In this document: piece after piece, positions 23,996 through 37,122 of the stretch
Layout: each line of letters opens with the position of its first letter
How positions within the stretch are numbered: position 1 is the stretch's first letter
NCBI GenBank assembly: GCA_002633025.1
Contig: NMRB01000099.1
Span: 357,145-421,144 of the forward strand
DNA from: Notospermus geniculatus
Lineage: Eukaryota > Nemertea > Pilidiophora > Heteronemertea > Lineidae
Length of the DNA: 64,000 nt
Reading direction: 5' to 3'
Program-made: the position numbers and the translations under genes
Notes under the pieces: model-generated
Told to the model about the DNA's origin: nothing
The model's input: the letters and a program-made list of their open reading frames with translations, nothing else
The model's database searches: none

Positions 23996-26900
23996 TAAAC
24001 TTGATATTCTGCGTCGAAGTTACCTCAGAGTCCATGATTATTAACAATTCGTGATCATCACAACACCGCTGATTACCTGTTCGTGGTTCTGTTTTCAATT
24101 ACCTTACATCCAACTTGCAAGGGTTCAAAGCCAAGGTTAAACCTCCACCAATCGCACTGTTGACAAGGTAGAAAATGTTGACAACAGACGAACTGCAACA
24201 TATTCGGTTACCACCATGTTGATTGTTGATCATCGCGGATCGAAAGACAAGATGTTTTCAACATGGGAAAATCACAATCAGCCTGTACCAGAGGGATAAA
24301 CTTCCTTCATTTTCGGTAGCATCAACAACACGCCGTATCAATCTACGAAGACCATCATCAGGCACCACCAGTTGACCTTTAAGTACCGGGGATGATATTA
24401 TTCATATTGTCATTTTCTCCTCTGAGTTCACTAATCTTAGAGAAGGTAACACCAAGGCGAATAATATTTTCCATAATGCAGACCCATAAAAACCCAGAGT
24501 CATCGACCGTCAATATCTAAATATAGTAAAGGTGTCCTCCAGAAAGAGTGTGCCCAAGTACACTGCCTCATTCACCACACATAGTGCACATCATGTGACA
24601 GTGGACCCAGAAATGAGCCATGAAGGGTTAGCGATCAAACCACGAGCCAGGCGAATAGGCCACAGTGATCCTTCATAAAAAGGCTGCAATCACATAGAGC
24701 TACATGCTACACGGGCACGGCGGTTAACAATGGCTTCACGGTCGCAGCCCTTTGTGACGCCAATAGTGAGTTTTCGCAAATCCCCCGAAACGCCAACGCG
24801 AACGCCAATCCCATTGTTCGATGCCGCGAAAAAAGGCACGGAACAAAAGGATGTGATGGCATGGGGTGGCAAAAGTGCGCGAAGGTCAATGGCAGGTAAA
24901 ACACTGCGACATGTATCAGAAGGTGACATAGGTAACTAAGCAACTTTTTTGTTGTTAAAAGAATTCTTAGGTGGCAAAAGGAAATTTCCTTGACAACAGC
25001 AATTAGACTTCTCATAATTGTAAACTAGGGGGTATCACAAGCGAATCAGTGTTAATTTGCCCCCAGGAGGTGATAATGCGATTTTATCTTAGCAAAGCTT
25101 TGATATTCCGTCTTCAAATAATGATTAACTGAACAGTCTTATTTCTACCGGAAATCCATCTGCTATCACTGACGTACTGACCTTTCAGAATTAATTGCTG
25201 AGGAGCAAAACCAGTATAAACCGGCTGATATTTTGTCCCTACTGGCTTCTCACATACAGCTTCACATGTTCTGCCTCATGCTGCAGAGATGAGACCGAGG
25301 AATGTGATGTAGCTCTGCAACTGTTAACTAAAGGGTACAATATCACAGTAAAGGTTGAAAAAATTAGGGAAGGCAAGAGGGTGTGGCCAAAGCCGTGGAG
25401 AGGTGTGACCATGATTTTGATGACAGGAAGGATCAACATTCAATGCCAGCCCACGTCTATAAGCCGAGAGTCAGCACTCGTCGGCCTACATGTCGTACAT
25501 ATGATCTATGAGAAGCAAGCTTGGATCACCGCAGGAACTGAACTCACCTCTTCAGTGGTCAGTGTTTTTCACTATGCCAAACTGACGACTCTGTGACGTT
25601 TTATTAAAAACAACGGCCCTGGCTGGAAAATCATTACAAACAGGCCTAATCTTTTTATATGTTTGCTTGTACCCCACGACTTGAGCACCAGGTGATCTTT
25701 TGGCCACTAGCCATGGTTCTTTGAAGAACTCATCAGTTGTTATGCCACTACCCTGGACTTTCTCTTTATGACGGATGAAGTTCGGAAGATGTGAGATGAA
25801 ATCTGGTGACACTGACAAAATAAAGACCTGTCGACATCCTGCAAAACCTGGGTCAATAATTAGTGATGTAACCCAGGAAGCAGGTTGACAAAGCCTATAG
25901 ATCTTGATTTTCCAAAATATTTCCTTACACTTACTGCAACGTAGTAGGCCTAGATGGTAGATTTGTTTTTACCTGACATTCTTTCACATCAGTAAACTCA
26001 GCGAAAACAATGATAATTGCTGTCAAAAAAGTGTTCTTCCTGGTAGGAAACATACCCAGGTATGTAACTTTCACTTCACTATTCCACACTCATTGACTTC
26101 TAGGAAGAGTCTCACATTCTCAAACAATGAATGTAACCCATCTCCAAGTGTTGCTGATATTTCTTTACTGGTATACCTTGAGTAACCGATCATATGGTAC
26201 GCCCTCATCGGACTGTTGGATTGAGAGGTGAGCATCAAAACACATCATCATCAACACAACAGACGAAACAATGTAATGCAGGAGAAAACCGGGAGAAAAT
26301 CCGACCCACTGTCGACTGTGAGAATGCACACCGTCACATGGGACAGTACCTTGTAAAATAGTAAGTATATATGTACACCTTGTGCCTTGAAAGGGCAAGC
26401 AAAAGACTCCATCCAAGTGAACATGAGTGGACCTACTTGAGATGGCCTCTTCCGTATTGGGGCCAATAATGCTACGGCTTCGGCCCTGACGGAAAAATCA
26501 AATACAGTTCACACCGATGCTGGACAGTGCTGACCCGACACATCGTGCCACTTAAAATCTGACCCCAAAGCCAACGTGTTGGCTGGCTGGCTTGTAAAAA
26601 TGTTCAATATTTTAAAAAGGCCATAATTTCCGCTGCTATCTTCAGACTTTACTAATAGTCGAGTAGATTTCAGATCAATACATGTACTCACCTTCTGAGA
26701 GGAAATTAATACCCGCCCACAATCAACAGGAGCACAGGAAAGGTACGAGGCTGTGGCTTAATGATAAAGATGCACGAAGTCGATGATAGCTCAAGGAAGT
26801 TGTCTAAAAACAGCAACAAGGAAGTTACAGTAAACAATATCAAAACGTGACAATGAAGGATGCTTCTTATTATGATTAGCGTCGCATTGTCACGTGTTTT

Positions 26901-29039
26901 GATGGTAATGAGCATACACTTCCATGGCATCGTGCCACAGCATCCCATCCTCCCACAGCAGGGTCCGCTCATCTTCATACGCTGTGCGAGTGGATGAAGA
27001 GCAGTGAGGTAAAAACCCTGCTGTTGGAGGATACAGCATCCCGATTCTCAGGAATGCAGGACTGGGAGGAGGATCGAGCCTGGTCGCCTGCAGGATGTCC
27101 TCATCGACTTCAACAATAAGAGATAATGACCTCAGATTATCTCTTTATAACATTCGTCTCATGCCACCNCCTAGTCCAGCCTATTTTTGACCATTGGGCG
27201 TGGACTTGAGAAATCAGAAATCAGCATGCAAAATTGCAATGGGGGGCCACCGCACCCCACTTAGGAATTCTAAGTTAGGCCCAGCCAAGGACGGTGACCT
27301 CAAGGTCAGGTCTGGACATGCAACCTTGGCATTTCCTTGAGACTGGACCTTCAGATCTCTGTGAAGTTGAACGACCGGAATTCAGGATGCGGAACAAGAG
27401 TAGGACAGGAGGATGTACCCGAGATTCAGCTGGGACAACGGGTAGTTCTGACCTGGACAGAATTAGAAGGCGTCGGTTCGTTCTCTGACAGGCATGGATC
27501 CCCTGGGTATGCACACCCTCTTTTAGACCCAAGTTTCATGATGTGGCAGGTCTTGTTCACTTGACCTCTTTTGAGACTTTTCCTCCCAAGTCTAGGAATT
27601 GTTAAGACGACACTTCCTGTACGGAAACACGACTGCATGATTGTAGTGCATCATGAAGTTGAAAGTTTGGTGGTCTTCCTTTGTTTTGGCGCAGGTTGCT
27701 AAAAACGTGTCGGTTTAATGGGAAAATACTTACAAACCACCTGCGGAGGGCTCTTGGGGGTCAATTGGGACATTGTTATATACATGGGGACAATCTTACT
27801 TACATTTTAGGAAAGTACCTTCAGTCCTGGACTAATTACATTATATGGACGTAATTCTACCAGGATGCCTGGAGCCGATCTTGGCAGCTAGGCCTGGGAG
27901 GTGTTTTGTTTGAGTTTGGGGCACGGTTCCAAGCTTTCCATGAAAACCATAGGCCTACCGACTAAACTTTCATGACCTTGAACTCTTTGCAAAAGCCATG
28001 CAGGAGGGGGGGGAAACTCTATCGGGCGGGCCTAAAAATGAATACATTGTAAGGTCTGCCAATGTTCCCCATTTTTTAGTGTTTTCTTCTTTGTATTTTG
28101 GGAACGTATGGTGATATCGTGAGGGGATCTAGAACGCAAAATTTTATAGTGTTCTCAAATCTGGGACAAATTTGCGTTCAGAATTGGCGTTTTCGCGTTC
28201 TAGATAGTGTTCACATTTTGTGAAACCCTTAAAAAAGGGGCCTAAATATTTCTAAACAACAAAGATGACCTATTCTATAGATTAACATAGCCAAAATCCC
28301 ACAAACGACAAATTAACGTACCAGAACGCGAAATTTTTTCGCGTTCTGACTTTTTACAGCACAGAAACGCTGATAGATGTTACACCGAACATGGAAGCAT
28401 TACGGCGCTTCCATGCACAGGACCAGGTTAGGTCTGGGAGTTTCTTTATAATTGACAATCAGATTCAATATCAGACACCGATTAGCAGCCCCCAGCACTC
28501 ACTGGTTTCCGTCCTAGTGACCGATCAACAAAAGCACTTCAGACGTGTCAGAGCAAAAACAAATTGATAAACAGATCTCATATTAATAGTTCAATCACTT
28601 CGGCCTCAGTAGGTGTATCTGTAAATGTTAGGCCCATCAGACAAAAAAACTAATTTCCTCCATTGGCCTTATTACCAAAATAACGCGACATGTTTGTACC
28701 AAAATGAAGTAGGCGCAATCAGTGCTCTTCAGTGGGTGGCTATTAAATCTTTGTCAGAAAATGGGGCCTAGGTAGGCCGTATTTACTGACTGGGTCCTGG
28801 GAAAGGAAATGCGAATACAACAAGTCTTTCCTGTCAACCCACACTTCGAGGCTTCCTGTGAGCACCTGTATTTATGAGATTTCTGCACCGAAGATATCCT
28901 AAGTGCAAATTAGTTACTGTTGATTGGTGTTGAGAAAGAAGCAGGCACTTCAAAGGAACAACGCAGGCAGGTTTATAAGAGCAAAGGCCTTGATGCAGGA
29001 GAGGTTACACCTGCCACAGATCCTCTCACAGAAGATAAG
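23996..29039. other. Gene-free stretch of about 5 kb
   Basis: Open frames up to 133 codons (25195-25596) show no domain, no splice-consistent partners and no conserved motif. There is one isolated N at 27169. Confidence 0.35.
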
Positions 29040-29101
29040 AGACTGGTCCCCTGTCCTCGAGCTAAATACGAGTAGCGGAGACGCAGAGAGGGGACCAGTC
29101 T
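29040..29101. mobile_element. Small foldback element (GACTGGTC arms), copy 2
   Basis: The arms AGACTGGTCCCCTGTC and AGGGGACCAGTCT are inverted repeats. AAG flanks the element on both sides (29037-29039 and 29102-29104), a possible 3-bp target-site duplication. Confidence 0.6.
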
Positions 29102-29267
29102 AAGGATAGGGAAAGGTGCACAGCATAGCAAGTGACGCAGGTAAGGGCAACTGCACCTGTTACATCTGGGTCACGAGTTCGACCGGTGACCTTGGTTAGA
29201 CACTCATAAATGACAGAAAAATGTGAATCTCTTGATGGAACGGGAACTCTGGTTTCCTCCTATATTA

Positions 29268-29404
29268 GGGCCCGGTTGCACCAGCTATGCTCAGTTAAGT
29301 TTGAGGTTGACCTCAACTAGTAATACGATTTGTCATTACAATTTGAGGTTGAGAACGATTTTGAGGTTAGCCTGAGCTCAAAGTCGGACTGGTGCAACCG
29401 GGCC
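29268..29404. mobile_element. MITE with GGCCCGGTTGCACCAG ends
   Basis: The 137-bp element has terminal inverted repeats GGCCCGGTTGCACCAG and CTGGTGCAACCGGGCC. The interior carries several GAGGTT/AACCTC words and pairs loosely with itself. TA (or TTA/TAA) flanks it, compatible with a Tc1/mariner or Harbinger-type target. No coding capacity. Confidence 0.7.
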
Positions 29405-31034
29405 TAAGTGTAGTCCAGGACTGATTTAAAAGGACTAATCAGCATCTCGAACCAGGGATTTGTGATCAATCCCCTTGGACCAATGTCTGAATTCAGCCAC
29501 ACGAATACTGAAACCATTCTATGATGATCAGCGACAAACTTCATACCTTTCAGGATAAGTCATCACTTGAAGCCACACTGGTGTCCGAACATCACATCTT
29601 TTTGTTAATCACGGTGCACTTCAAAGTTGCTCCAGGTAGATCAAAGGTTCAGCGAAACCCGATGTTTACAGTGACCTTAGCGCTGAAGAGAGCCATATCA
29701 AATCAATACAATAACATGGAGTGATTCTCCGTACGAACCAGGAACTCATAGCAATAGTTGGCCAATAAGTACAAGGTCTCCTAGTGCGAGAGCGAAGAGC
29801 CAACTTGGGGCGACCCTTTTTCAAGACCCTGAAAGCCTTCTTGCACTGAACCTTCGTCATTTTCTGCGGTTCTACTTGCGAACAATGAGAGGGCCTAGCC
29901 TGAAACTGTGCCGCGAAACGCCCTGGTTGAAGACCTCAACAACCTAATTCAAAGATCGATATCTAGGCCAATCATCATCACATCAAAAAGCGTGGAAAGG
30001 CAAAAAACACGTTTCATTCTAAGAATTTGGTCTTCATGAAGGCCTAATGAAGCGAATGATAGAGCTTCCTGGTTCTCACCGAGGAAATTATTATCCAATG
30101 ATGTTGGACTACTTCGAAAGAAAGTCAATAGAAAACAGGTATCGTCTGCTATGTAAACATTTCATTTTTTGGTCAACAAAATGATAAATCAAATCCTGTT
30201 AAATATCAGTCAAACTAAATCAATATGATGGCAGAGAATTTCTAGGGAAGGAAGTCGAAACGCTTCTCGGAGTTGGTGAAAGAGAACCTATCATAAGAAC
30301 ATCGACTCTTTCAGTTTGTTGTTTTCGGATCAATGACTTACGGGGTCGGGAAAGTTGTTTTCATCGCCACGTAAAGGTACATGTTGGTACCTACAAGTAC
30401 ACCTACCTATACAATGTATAACCAATAACTATTGATATTTGATTGGTTTATAAATCTGTTAGTCAATCAAAATACGATATGGTCCCATCCCTGTCACGCT
30501 AGCCTTCATTCAACATCACATGACGTGACGTCAGAACCAAAACCTGAATGGGCATTTTACAACTCGTACCAACCAGTGGAACATTTCGTAATGGTTATCG
30601 ATTTTTGACAATGTGCACATGATGGGGAATATTTATTGAGCAAATGCTCCCATTCACATGATTTCTCGGTCAGGGATTTCTCACTTGGTAAATAAAAGCA
30701 TAGTGCGCCCCCTGTCCACGAAGAACTGAACTATCAAAACACCAATTCGGCTGATTGGCAATGGAAAAGAATTGTTTAGAATTGATAGACCAAGAAACAA
30801 TTCATGGTTACTGAGTAAAAGGCCTATCATTCATGATCTAAAGGCAGTTTTCACCAGCATCACAGCCAGGCTGCCAGTCGTTAAACTGTAGACGACCCCC
30901 ATGCCCTTTAGAGACAGAGAGATACCCCCCCCCCCCCCCCCNTACCAAAGAAAAGAGTGCCTGGGTCATGGCGACGGCAAGCTGAAAGGGCACAGCCAAT
31001 ATTTCCTGTTTGGCGGCCAGTAACACTCGGCTAA
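29405..31034. other. Gene-free stretch
   Basis: No exon recognised. A C-run with one N lies at 30927-30942. Confidence 0.35.
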
Positions 31035-31278
31035 AGCCTAGTTTATACTTCGACGCAAGACCATCGGCGTCCGACGCCCGATCAAATCTGGACGCCGACT
31101 TCGCGGAATTGATTCATAGTCCAGCGCACTTTAGCGACGGCGACCCGTTATGAAATGACTCAAGTAATTACAGCCTCGCGATCGGACGCCGACCAAATCG
31201 CACGACGGGGTCCGCGTCGAACGCAAGATCGCGCGTCGGTCGCCGACGATGGTCGTGCGTCGAAGTATAAACTAGGCT
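31035..31278 (+). mobile_element. Harbinger-like MITE, 244 bp, copy 1
   Basis: The ends AGCCTAGTTTATACTTCGAC and GTCGAAGTATAAACTAGGCT style inverted repeats extend about 30 bp (right arm with one change). A perfect TAA direct repeat flanks it (31032-31034 and 31279-31281). The interior is GC-rich with many CGACG/CGTCG words. A second 244-bp copy in reverse orientation lies at 59818-60061. A 3-bp TWA target site is typical of PIF/Harbinger; no transposase is encoded. Confidence 0.8.
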
Positions 31279-31394
31279 TAACACTGCGCGAGGAGACCGA
31301 CGTTCATATCATAAGTAGACAATTTTGAAGACATATTACAAACTAACAAAGAAAGCGTTCAATTCCGATATTGACGACAGCAAACGTGCACCAG

Positions 31395-31802
31395 TAGGCC
31401 TTTGCGTCACATCATCAGGTGATGAACTAGGCCTATATAAATATATCAACTTTCTTACCACAGAACAATTCTTTGAAGACGGAACATCTATCATTTGGAG
31501 TCAGAGGTCAGGAAATGCTCTTTGAGAGGCGTGAACTCGTAATTGGCATTTTTTACCGTAATTACACAAATTTTGTGTATGTCTCTTGAAGCTTAGAGAC
31601 ATACACAAAATCGACAACGACGCCTTCACCATCGAGGCTGCCGTCAGCAGACGACCGAGGAAGGAAGCAAACGTCACATCATCAGGTGAGCTACAGCAAC
31701 AACTTCCTAACCACACAACAATTCTTTGAAGACGGAACATGTATGATTTGCGGTCAGAGCTCAGGAAACGCTCTCTGAGAGGCGTGAGCTTGTAATTATC
31801 AT
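31395..31802. repeat. Direct duplication of about 130 bp (31395-31535 and 31672-31802)
   Basis: Both units run from TCACATCATCAGGTGA through AACAATTCTTTGAAGACGGA to GAGAGGCGTGA. In each, one frame reads a similar peptide ending at the same stop (FLTTEQFFEDGTSII... and FLTTQQFFEDGTCMI..., both closing SGNAL). The units are separated by a strong hairpin at 31571-31610. I do not recognise the peptide and cannot tell whether it is coding. Confidence 0.65.
31571..31610. repeat. Perfect 16-bp hairpin
   Basis: TTTTGTGTATGTCTCT and AGAGACATACACAAAA pair perfectly around the 8-base loop TGAAGCTT. It lies between the two units of the direct duplication. Its role is unknown; it may be a foldback-element remnant. 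Confidence 0.7.
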
Positions 31803-32457
31803 TAAATTCCAATCAAGGCGCCTGCAGGATTCAGTCTGGCTCGTACCTTACTCTTGTTCCGACAATATTCTTAGAAATATTTCACCGCAGTTTATAAGTG
31901 TCTGCGGCATGTCGCCCAGTATCAATCAGAGGTAGGCCTACCAGAGGTATGGTGCCCACTTGGCTGCATGAGGAGTCGGATCGATGCACCAGAAGTCATG
32001 ACACATCACCAAACCGCTGAAGAATTTGAGGTCTCGTCTGCTTTTATTTTGTCTGAGCCGTTGAGCCGTGATAAAGTACATTTACAACCCATGAGTGCAA
32101 TCTCTATCTGGATCTCTGTCATCAATAGAGGTGTCGAACCTGATTGCGTTTGGATGGAACCAGCCGTCAGTAGTGGAATCTACCGTAGGCCTAGGCCTAT
32201 ATCACAAGAATATATCAAACCAGGATTGAGAAGAATCAAAACAAGGAAACGTTCTTTCATATTCAACGGAACCATGCAATGAGGTCGACATGTCTAATAA
32301 ACATGTTTATTACATCACAGTTTTGAGAAAGACGACCAACTTGCAAACAAAAAACCCTGCTGTGTTGGGATCACAACTCTTCTGTAAAACCAAGAAATAA
32401 ACAGAGGTAAGCAACCACAAATTACCATGACTACGCCAATTCGCGTGTTGCTTTCCT

Positions 32458-32529
32458 GACTGGTCCCCTGTCTCGAGACGTTCCGCTAATACATGACTGC
32501 AGAGCGTTACGAGGGTAAGGAGCCAGTCT
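32458..32529. mobile_element. Small foldback element (GACTGGTC arms), copy 3
   Basis: The left arm GACTGGTCCCCTGTC is intact and the right arm (GGAGCCAGTC) has decayed. The central CTCGAG and CGCTAATA-type words are shared with copies 1 and 2. Confidence 0.5.
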
Positions 32530-33626
32530 TTGCCGCCCCACTCCCGTGAGTGAGCGCCGCTGGAATGGAGCGGCAGTGAGTCGAACCAGTCTACTAGGCG
32601 TCGTACATTATCACAACGAGTTTCCCCGTCTCGTACGTTCAATACCTCAACACGATTCCAGGAACTGGCAATCGCAGCCATCCTTGATAACTCTCAGAAA
32701 GGAATGCTTGATCAATAAACCTGAACTTGATTTGTATTGATTGAGGAAAGTCGGAAGGAAAGGTCTTTGAGTAGAATGTAGAGTGGCGCAAAATGATCAA
32801 TTTATGAACAGAAAGGTTGATCTGATCAATAATTGGAATATAGAGCAGACTGTTGAGTGTCAAATGTGACATACACAGACAGACAGAGAGACAGACAGAC
32901 AGACAATTTGTGTCATGCAGGAGGAAAATGGACCCCCTAGAGAAAACCTACACTCAATCAAAATGTCATTGTGTCTAAACGAGAAATTTGGCCTGACCAG
33001 GAATCCATAGACAAACTTTTTTGAAGATGTTCCACATTCCCCTATCCACTTGTTCCGACTTAGTCACTGCCCCGGTCAAAATAATGGATTTCTTCCGAAG
33101 AAATTCAAGGAAACTACATTTACATCAGCTATTTCATTGGATAAGCCAGCCCATGGGTTAGATCTTATGACCTGGATTTGATTGAGAGCCGCATGATTGA
33201 TTGATCGAGACTGATCAAGTGATTATTGGTGATTGTCACCAGCAGACAAACGTCCGTGTGGATTAAGAACCGTCTCAGATGACACTAAGGCTTGTGACCA
33301 AATAAACAATGACTTACCAGACTATGGCCGGTAAAAAATCCTTCTCGAGACAACACTTGTATTCTTATTGACAGGAAAAGACTGTGACCTTGACTAAAAG
33401 GGACCCTGTATACACTGTAGGCAACTATAGGCACATATCAGTTTGGTCACTTTATCACAGGTGGCGCTAGCAACTGACAACCTACGCATTTGGCCTCAAA
33501 AGTCGATGTTTAGTGAATTTCACTTGCCAACACGGTCTTTGTAATAATTAACATCAAAATGAGGATGCTGCCTGTAGGGTCCCTTTCAAAGACGCTGTTC
33601 CACTTGAGATTTTCTTGCGCGAGTTA
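32530..33626. other. Gene-free stretch
   Basis: It contains a short ACAG/ACAGAC microsatellite at about 32876-32904. No exon was recognised. Confidence 0.35.
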
Positions 33627-33890
33627 GCTTTCTATGGGCAACACAGCTCTCTATGGGCAACTCAGCCTCTATGGGCTAGACAGCTCTCTATGGGCAACTC
33701 AGCTCTCTATGGGCAACAGCTCTCTAGGGCAACACAGCTCTCTATGGGCTACACAGCTCTCTATGAGCTACACAGCTCTCTATGGGCAACACAGCTCTCT
33801 ATGGGCTACACAGCTCTCTATGGGCTACACAGCTCGCTATGGGCCACACAGCTCTCTATGAGCTACATAGCTCTCTATGGGCAACTCAGC
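33627..33890 (+). repeat. Minisatellite, 19-bp unit, about 14 copies
   Basis: The unit is CTCTATGGGCTACACAGCT, with variants GGGCAACACAGCT and GAGCTACACAGCT. Because 19 is not a multiple of three, every frame reads a 57-base cycle (ALYG, SLWATQ, LSMG), which explains long stop-free frames here. A 40-bp segment just after it (GAATTGCCCGTTGAG) recurs near 44219 (GAATTGCCCATTGAG). Confidence 0.9.
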
Positions 33891-35631
33891 CATAGAAAAA
33901 TGTCAGTCGTTTGTGTCATCGCTCTCCGCGTAAGCCGCAAGGAAGCCAACAATGGTGAATTGCCCGTTGAGAGCCAACACGCACGAGAAAACTCTCATGT
34001 GGAGCAGCAACTCAATAGGTCTCAACCCCCAAGTGACAGACGTCACCCTGTGGCTGAGGCACCCTCACCACGTCATAGAACACTGACGACCTTCCAAACG
34101 CGCACCTCTGCAGCAAAACAATCAACACCAATCAACTGAAACGGCTAATCAATCAAGAATATTTCCCAAATGATGATAAAATACTGCTAAGCCAATATGA
34201 AGTATTAGCACGATCTACCATTCTGGTCACAGTTAATGACCGCAGATCATAACCATTTATCGGGAATCACCGTGAAAACGTCACTAACGCCTATAAAACG
34301 GTGTTACCATGACAACCAACTGGGAATACCGTCATCGATTTCACTTGTGAGTTATTTTGCCACAAGCCGAGTGAATTCACTCACGCATGATGCAACGTCA
34401 GATGACTGTCCTTGTGAATTGCAAGTGGTTGTTTTTAGACGATCCGATGGTGGCTGAGGATTAGATGATTCTATTTTTAGAACATTCATCCTAAATATAG
34501 CACTGCCCAGAGATGCTGTCCCAATCCCAGGTCATTACAAAATGCTGAGTCACTGACATCAAGCTGTTCAGTCATCGAGTGATTTGGAAAGCAACAATGC
34601 AGCTTCCGAGAAAGCAATGGGTTTTAAAAGAGGTACGTACATGTTCATGTACAGTACCTTTGTTACTGATGTAGTAAAAAGGAAACCAACTGAACAATTG
34701 TCCATTTTTTCGGATTACCCGCACAATTCCTGACAAATTCTTCAAACAGAGGGTTTTGCAGTTAATGTGGAGATCTTTTGGCAGTCGTGACGTTTTTTCG
34801 GGCAAGGGATTGGCAAGGGTGAATTGTGTAACTGAGCCCATTTTTCAACCCGGCCATGACCTGTCTGACATGACCTCAGCATATCATATAATCAACACAG
34901 GTCATTATCTCCCATGATCTAGGCCTATTCAGGGGCATTACATCATCAACATTTCACCATGTTATGGAAAAGTTTTCAACATACAAAAGGATAGGCCTAG
35001 ATGCGAGTTTCACCAACGTTTTCCTAAACATACACCAAGCTAGCAAACCTTACAAAGAACGTCAAGCCAAGGAGAACCAAGATCCGAAGGCTATGCTATG
35101 TCTGGGTCTAATAGGAAAGGCCTGGGGACAGCCGGTCCATCTGGCCCCTTGCAGAAGGCTGTGAATTGAAAAGCAACATCGAAACGGCTCGAGTGTGATC
35201 AGCGACAGCCTTCAAATGATATTTGTTTGTTTACCTCAGATATTCAACGGAGCAATAAGTCGACTAGGACTGCCATGCCATAAAACGTACCAAGTAGGCC
35301 TAAAGTCTTGCTCTGGAAAACAGTAACATTGTTTTTGGCCTCATTTCATGCTCTCTTTATCATCAGGTTCACTGAACTACATCAACAACAACATGTTTAC
35401 CACCACCTTCATTCCTTCTCATTGATTAATACCATAAATTTCTAGTGATTCCTGTCACAACAAACACACAGTATACAGCACCATCTGTTGTTTTCCATGC
35501 GAGTTAAATTAGCCTCCACCACAGTCTCCATCTCGTGGGGCTGCAACAAACCAAACCACACTCCGGTAGACTGGTTATTGTCCTTGCCGTCCCATTCCTG
35601 CGGCGCTCATTCCACACCTCCCTTTTGGAAA

Positions 35632-35849
35632 CGATCACAACCAGATCCTCATTTCTCTTTAGGAGACGATCACAACAAGATCCTCAACTCTCTTTCGGAG
35701 ATGATCACAACCAGATCCTCATTTCTCTTTAGGAGACGATCACAACCAGATCCTCATCTCTCTTTAGGAGACGATCACAACCAGATCCTCATTTCTCTTT
35801 AGGAGATGATCACAACCAGATCCTCATGTCTCTTTAGGAGATGATCACA
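35632..35849 (+). repeat. Minisatellite, 35-bp unit, about 6 copies
   Basis: The unit CTTTAGGAGACGATCACAAC plus CAGATCCTCATTTCT is repeated with few changes. The first copies differ most (TTTTGGAAACG, CTTTCGGAGATG). Confidence 0.9.
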
Positions 35850-36264
35850 AGAGAGACTCAACTGAACACATCCTTGGCACAAAAAACAACATGAAGAGAC
35901 AAGATTTATATTGACAAATTTTATACAAAATTCTGACACTACTTTACAAAATACGGGCCTATGATGAAGACAACTGTAACCATGGTAACATACAGTAGTA
36001 TCAACTGACGATACACTGACAGACAAAATAACAGCAAGGAAAGTTTTGTGTTCAAATTACCTGCAGTCAAAATGAGTATTACGTAACCAACCTCTTTGGA
36101 AGTCAGTTTTGTGACGACATCCGTCTATTCAGATTTGTACAACGCAACATTGGGACTTTCCCCACTGCACATAAAATTGCTATAGATCAGAGAAATGATT
36201 GTCAAATTGTAGGTGGCATTAAAGAAGGAAAAAGATGTTCAACTACTTCCATCAAACATAACAC

Positions 36265-36430
36265 TACTTAACTGGTGTAGTGGAAACACCAACAACTGTT
36301 ACCTATGAGTCGTGGGTTTGATTCCCAGATGAATCTTGGACACGATGTGAAGACTGGACCCAAAACTACAACTAGAGGTTTTCAGTGTTGATGTTGCCAC
36401 CCCATCAATCTCTCTTGAGTAAATGCTTGA
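36265..36430 (+). repeat. tRNA-derived SINE-like repeat, family 2, copy 1
   Basis: The A-box-like ACTGGTGTAGTGGAAACACC (36271-36290) and B-box-like GGGTTTGATTCCC (36314-36326) are spaced as in a tRNA. Related copies lie near 60143 and 61395. The 3' end is undefined. Confidence 0.5.
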
Positions 36431-36801
36431 TCAAAACAGACGATTGAAATGATGACAAACAGTAGGATGAAAAACATTGCAAAGGAATAGTACAATTCCT
36501 GCAAAAAATGGCCAAAACTATTTACACTTAAATTGTCTTGCTTACCATGACTTGTCATGGATGATTACCATCATGTAAGAGACCTCGTCCCCAGGGCACA
36601 ACATACACACATGTAAGCATAATTAATGCTAATAGATATGGTGACCAGAACGACACCTCTACTTCAGTTGAAGCTTTGGGCCTATTTGAAATAACAGGCC
36701 TAGTTTTGAAGTAAAATTACTCAATTCCAACTGACACAAATGAGGGTTTGACTGTTAGCAACTGAAGTGGTCCTCCAGCTCTACATAAAGTGCCATCTTA
36801 A

Positions 36802-37001
36802 CTCTTTCCGTCCTATAGACGGATATATCCATTCCCCAAAATCATTGTCAAATCCTACGAACGAGTATATCCGTCCACCCCTCAACCCAATTTTCTACAA
36901 GATAGGACTGATTTTTTTTTAAATCCTGAAATATTGCTTTTTTCAGAAAATAGACTGGGATCTGGGAGTCGTGGCGAAAACATCGCCCAGGGCTGAAAGA
37001 G
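36802..37001. mobile_element. MITE with TTAA target-site duplication, 200 bp
   Basis: TTAA flanks both sides (36798-36801 and 37002-37005). The ends CTCTTTC and GAAAGAG are inverted repeats. The interior repeats CGAGTATATCCGTC against GACGGATATATCC near the left end. A TTAA target fits piggyBac- or Kolobok-type elements. Confidence 0.7.
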
Positions 37002-37040
37002 TTAACATTATCTCCTGGTAGTTTCCCCACAATGAACAAT

Positions 37041-37122
37041 CAGTGGGAAGAGGTCAATTGAAGTAACAGCTGTTCTACTGTGTTCAGGTTGGCTATTACT
37101 TAAACCAACCATCCTCCCACTG
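37041..37122. mobile_element. CAGTGGG foldback MITE, copy 1
   Basis: The ends CAGTGGGAAGAGGTCAATTG and its imperfect complement ending CCTCCCACTG pair along most of the 82 bp. Related elements lie at 38437, 54221 and 55057. No coding capacity. Confidence 0.6.

Noticed and set aside
25195-25596. 133-codon plus-strand open frame
   Set aside because: No motif, no consistent splice partners and ordinary intergenic composition.
33615-34139. Plus-strand open frame of 174 codons with repeated LSMG/SLWATQ peptides
   Set aside because: It is the translation of the 19-bp minisatellite, open in more than one frame, with no conserved domain after the repeat.
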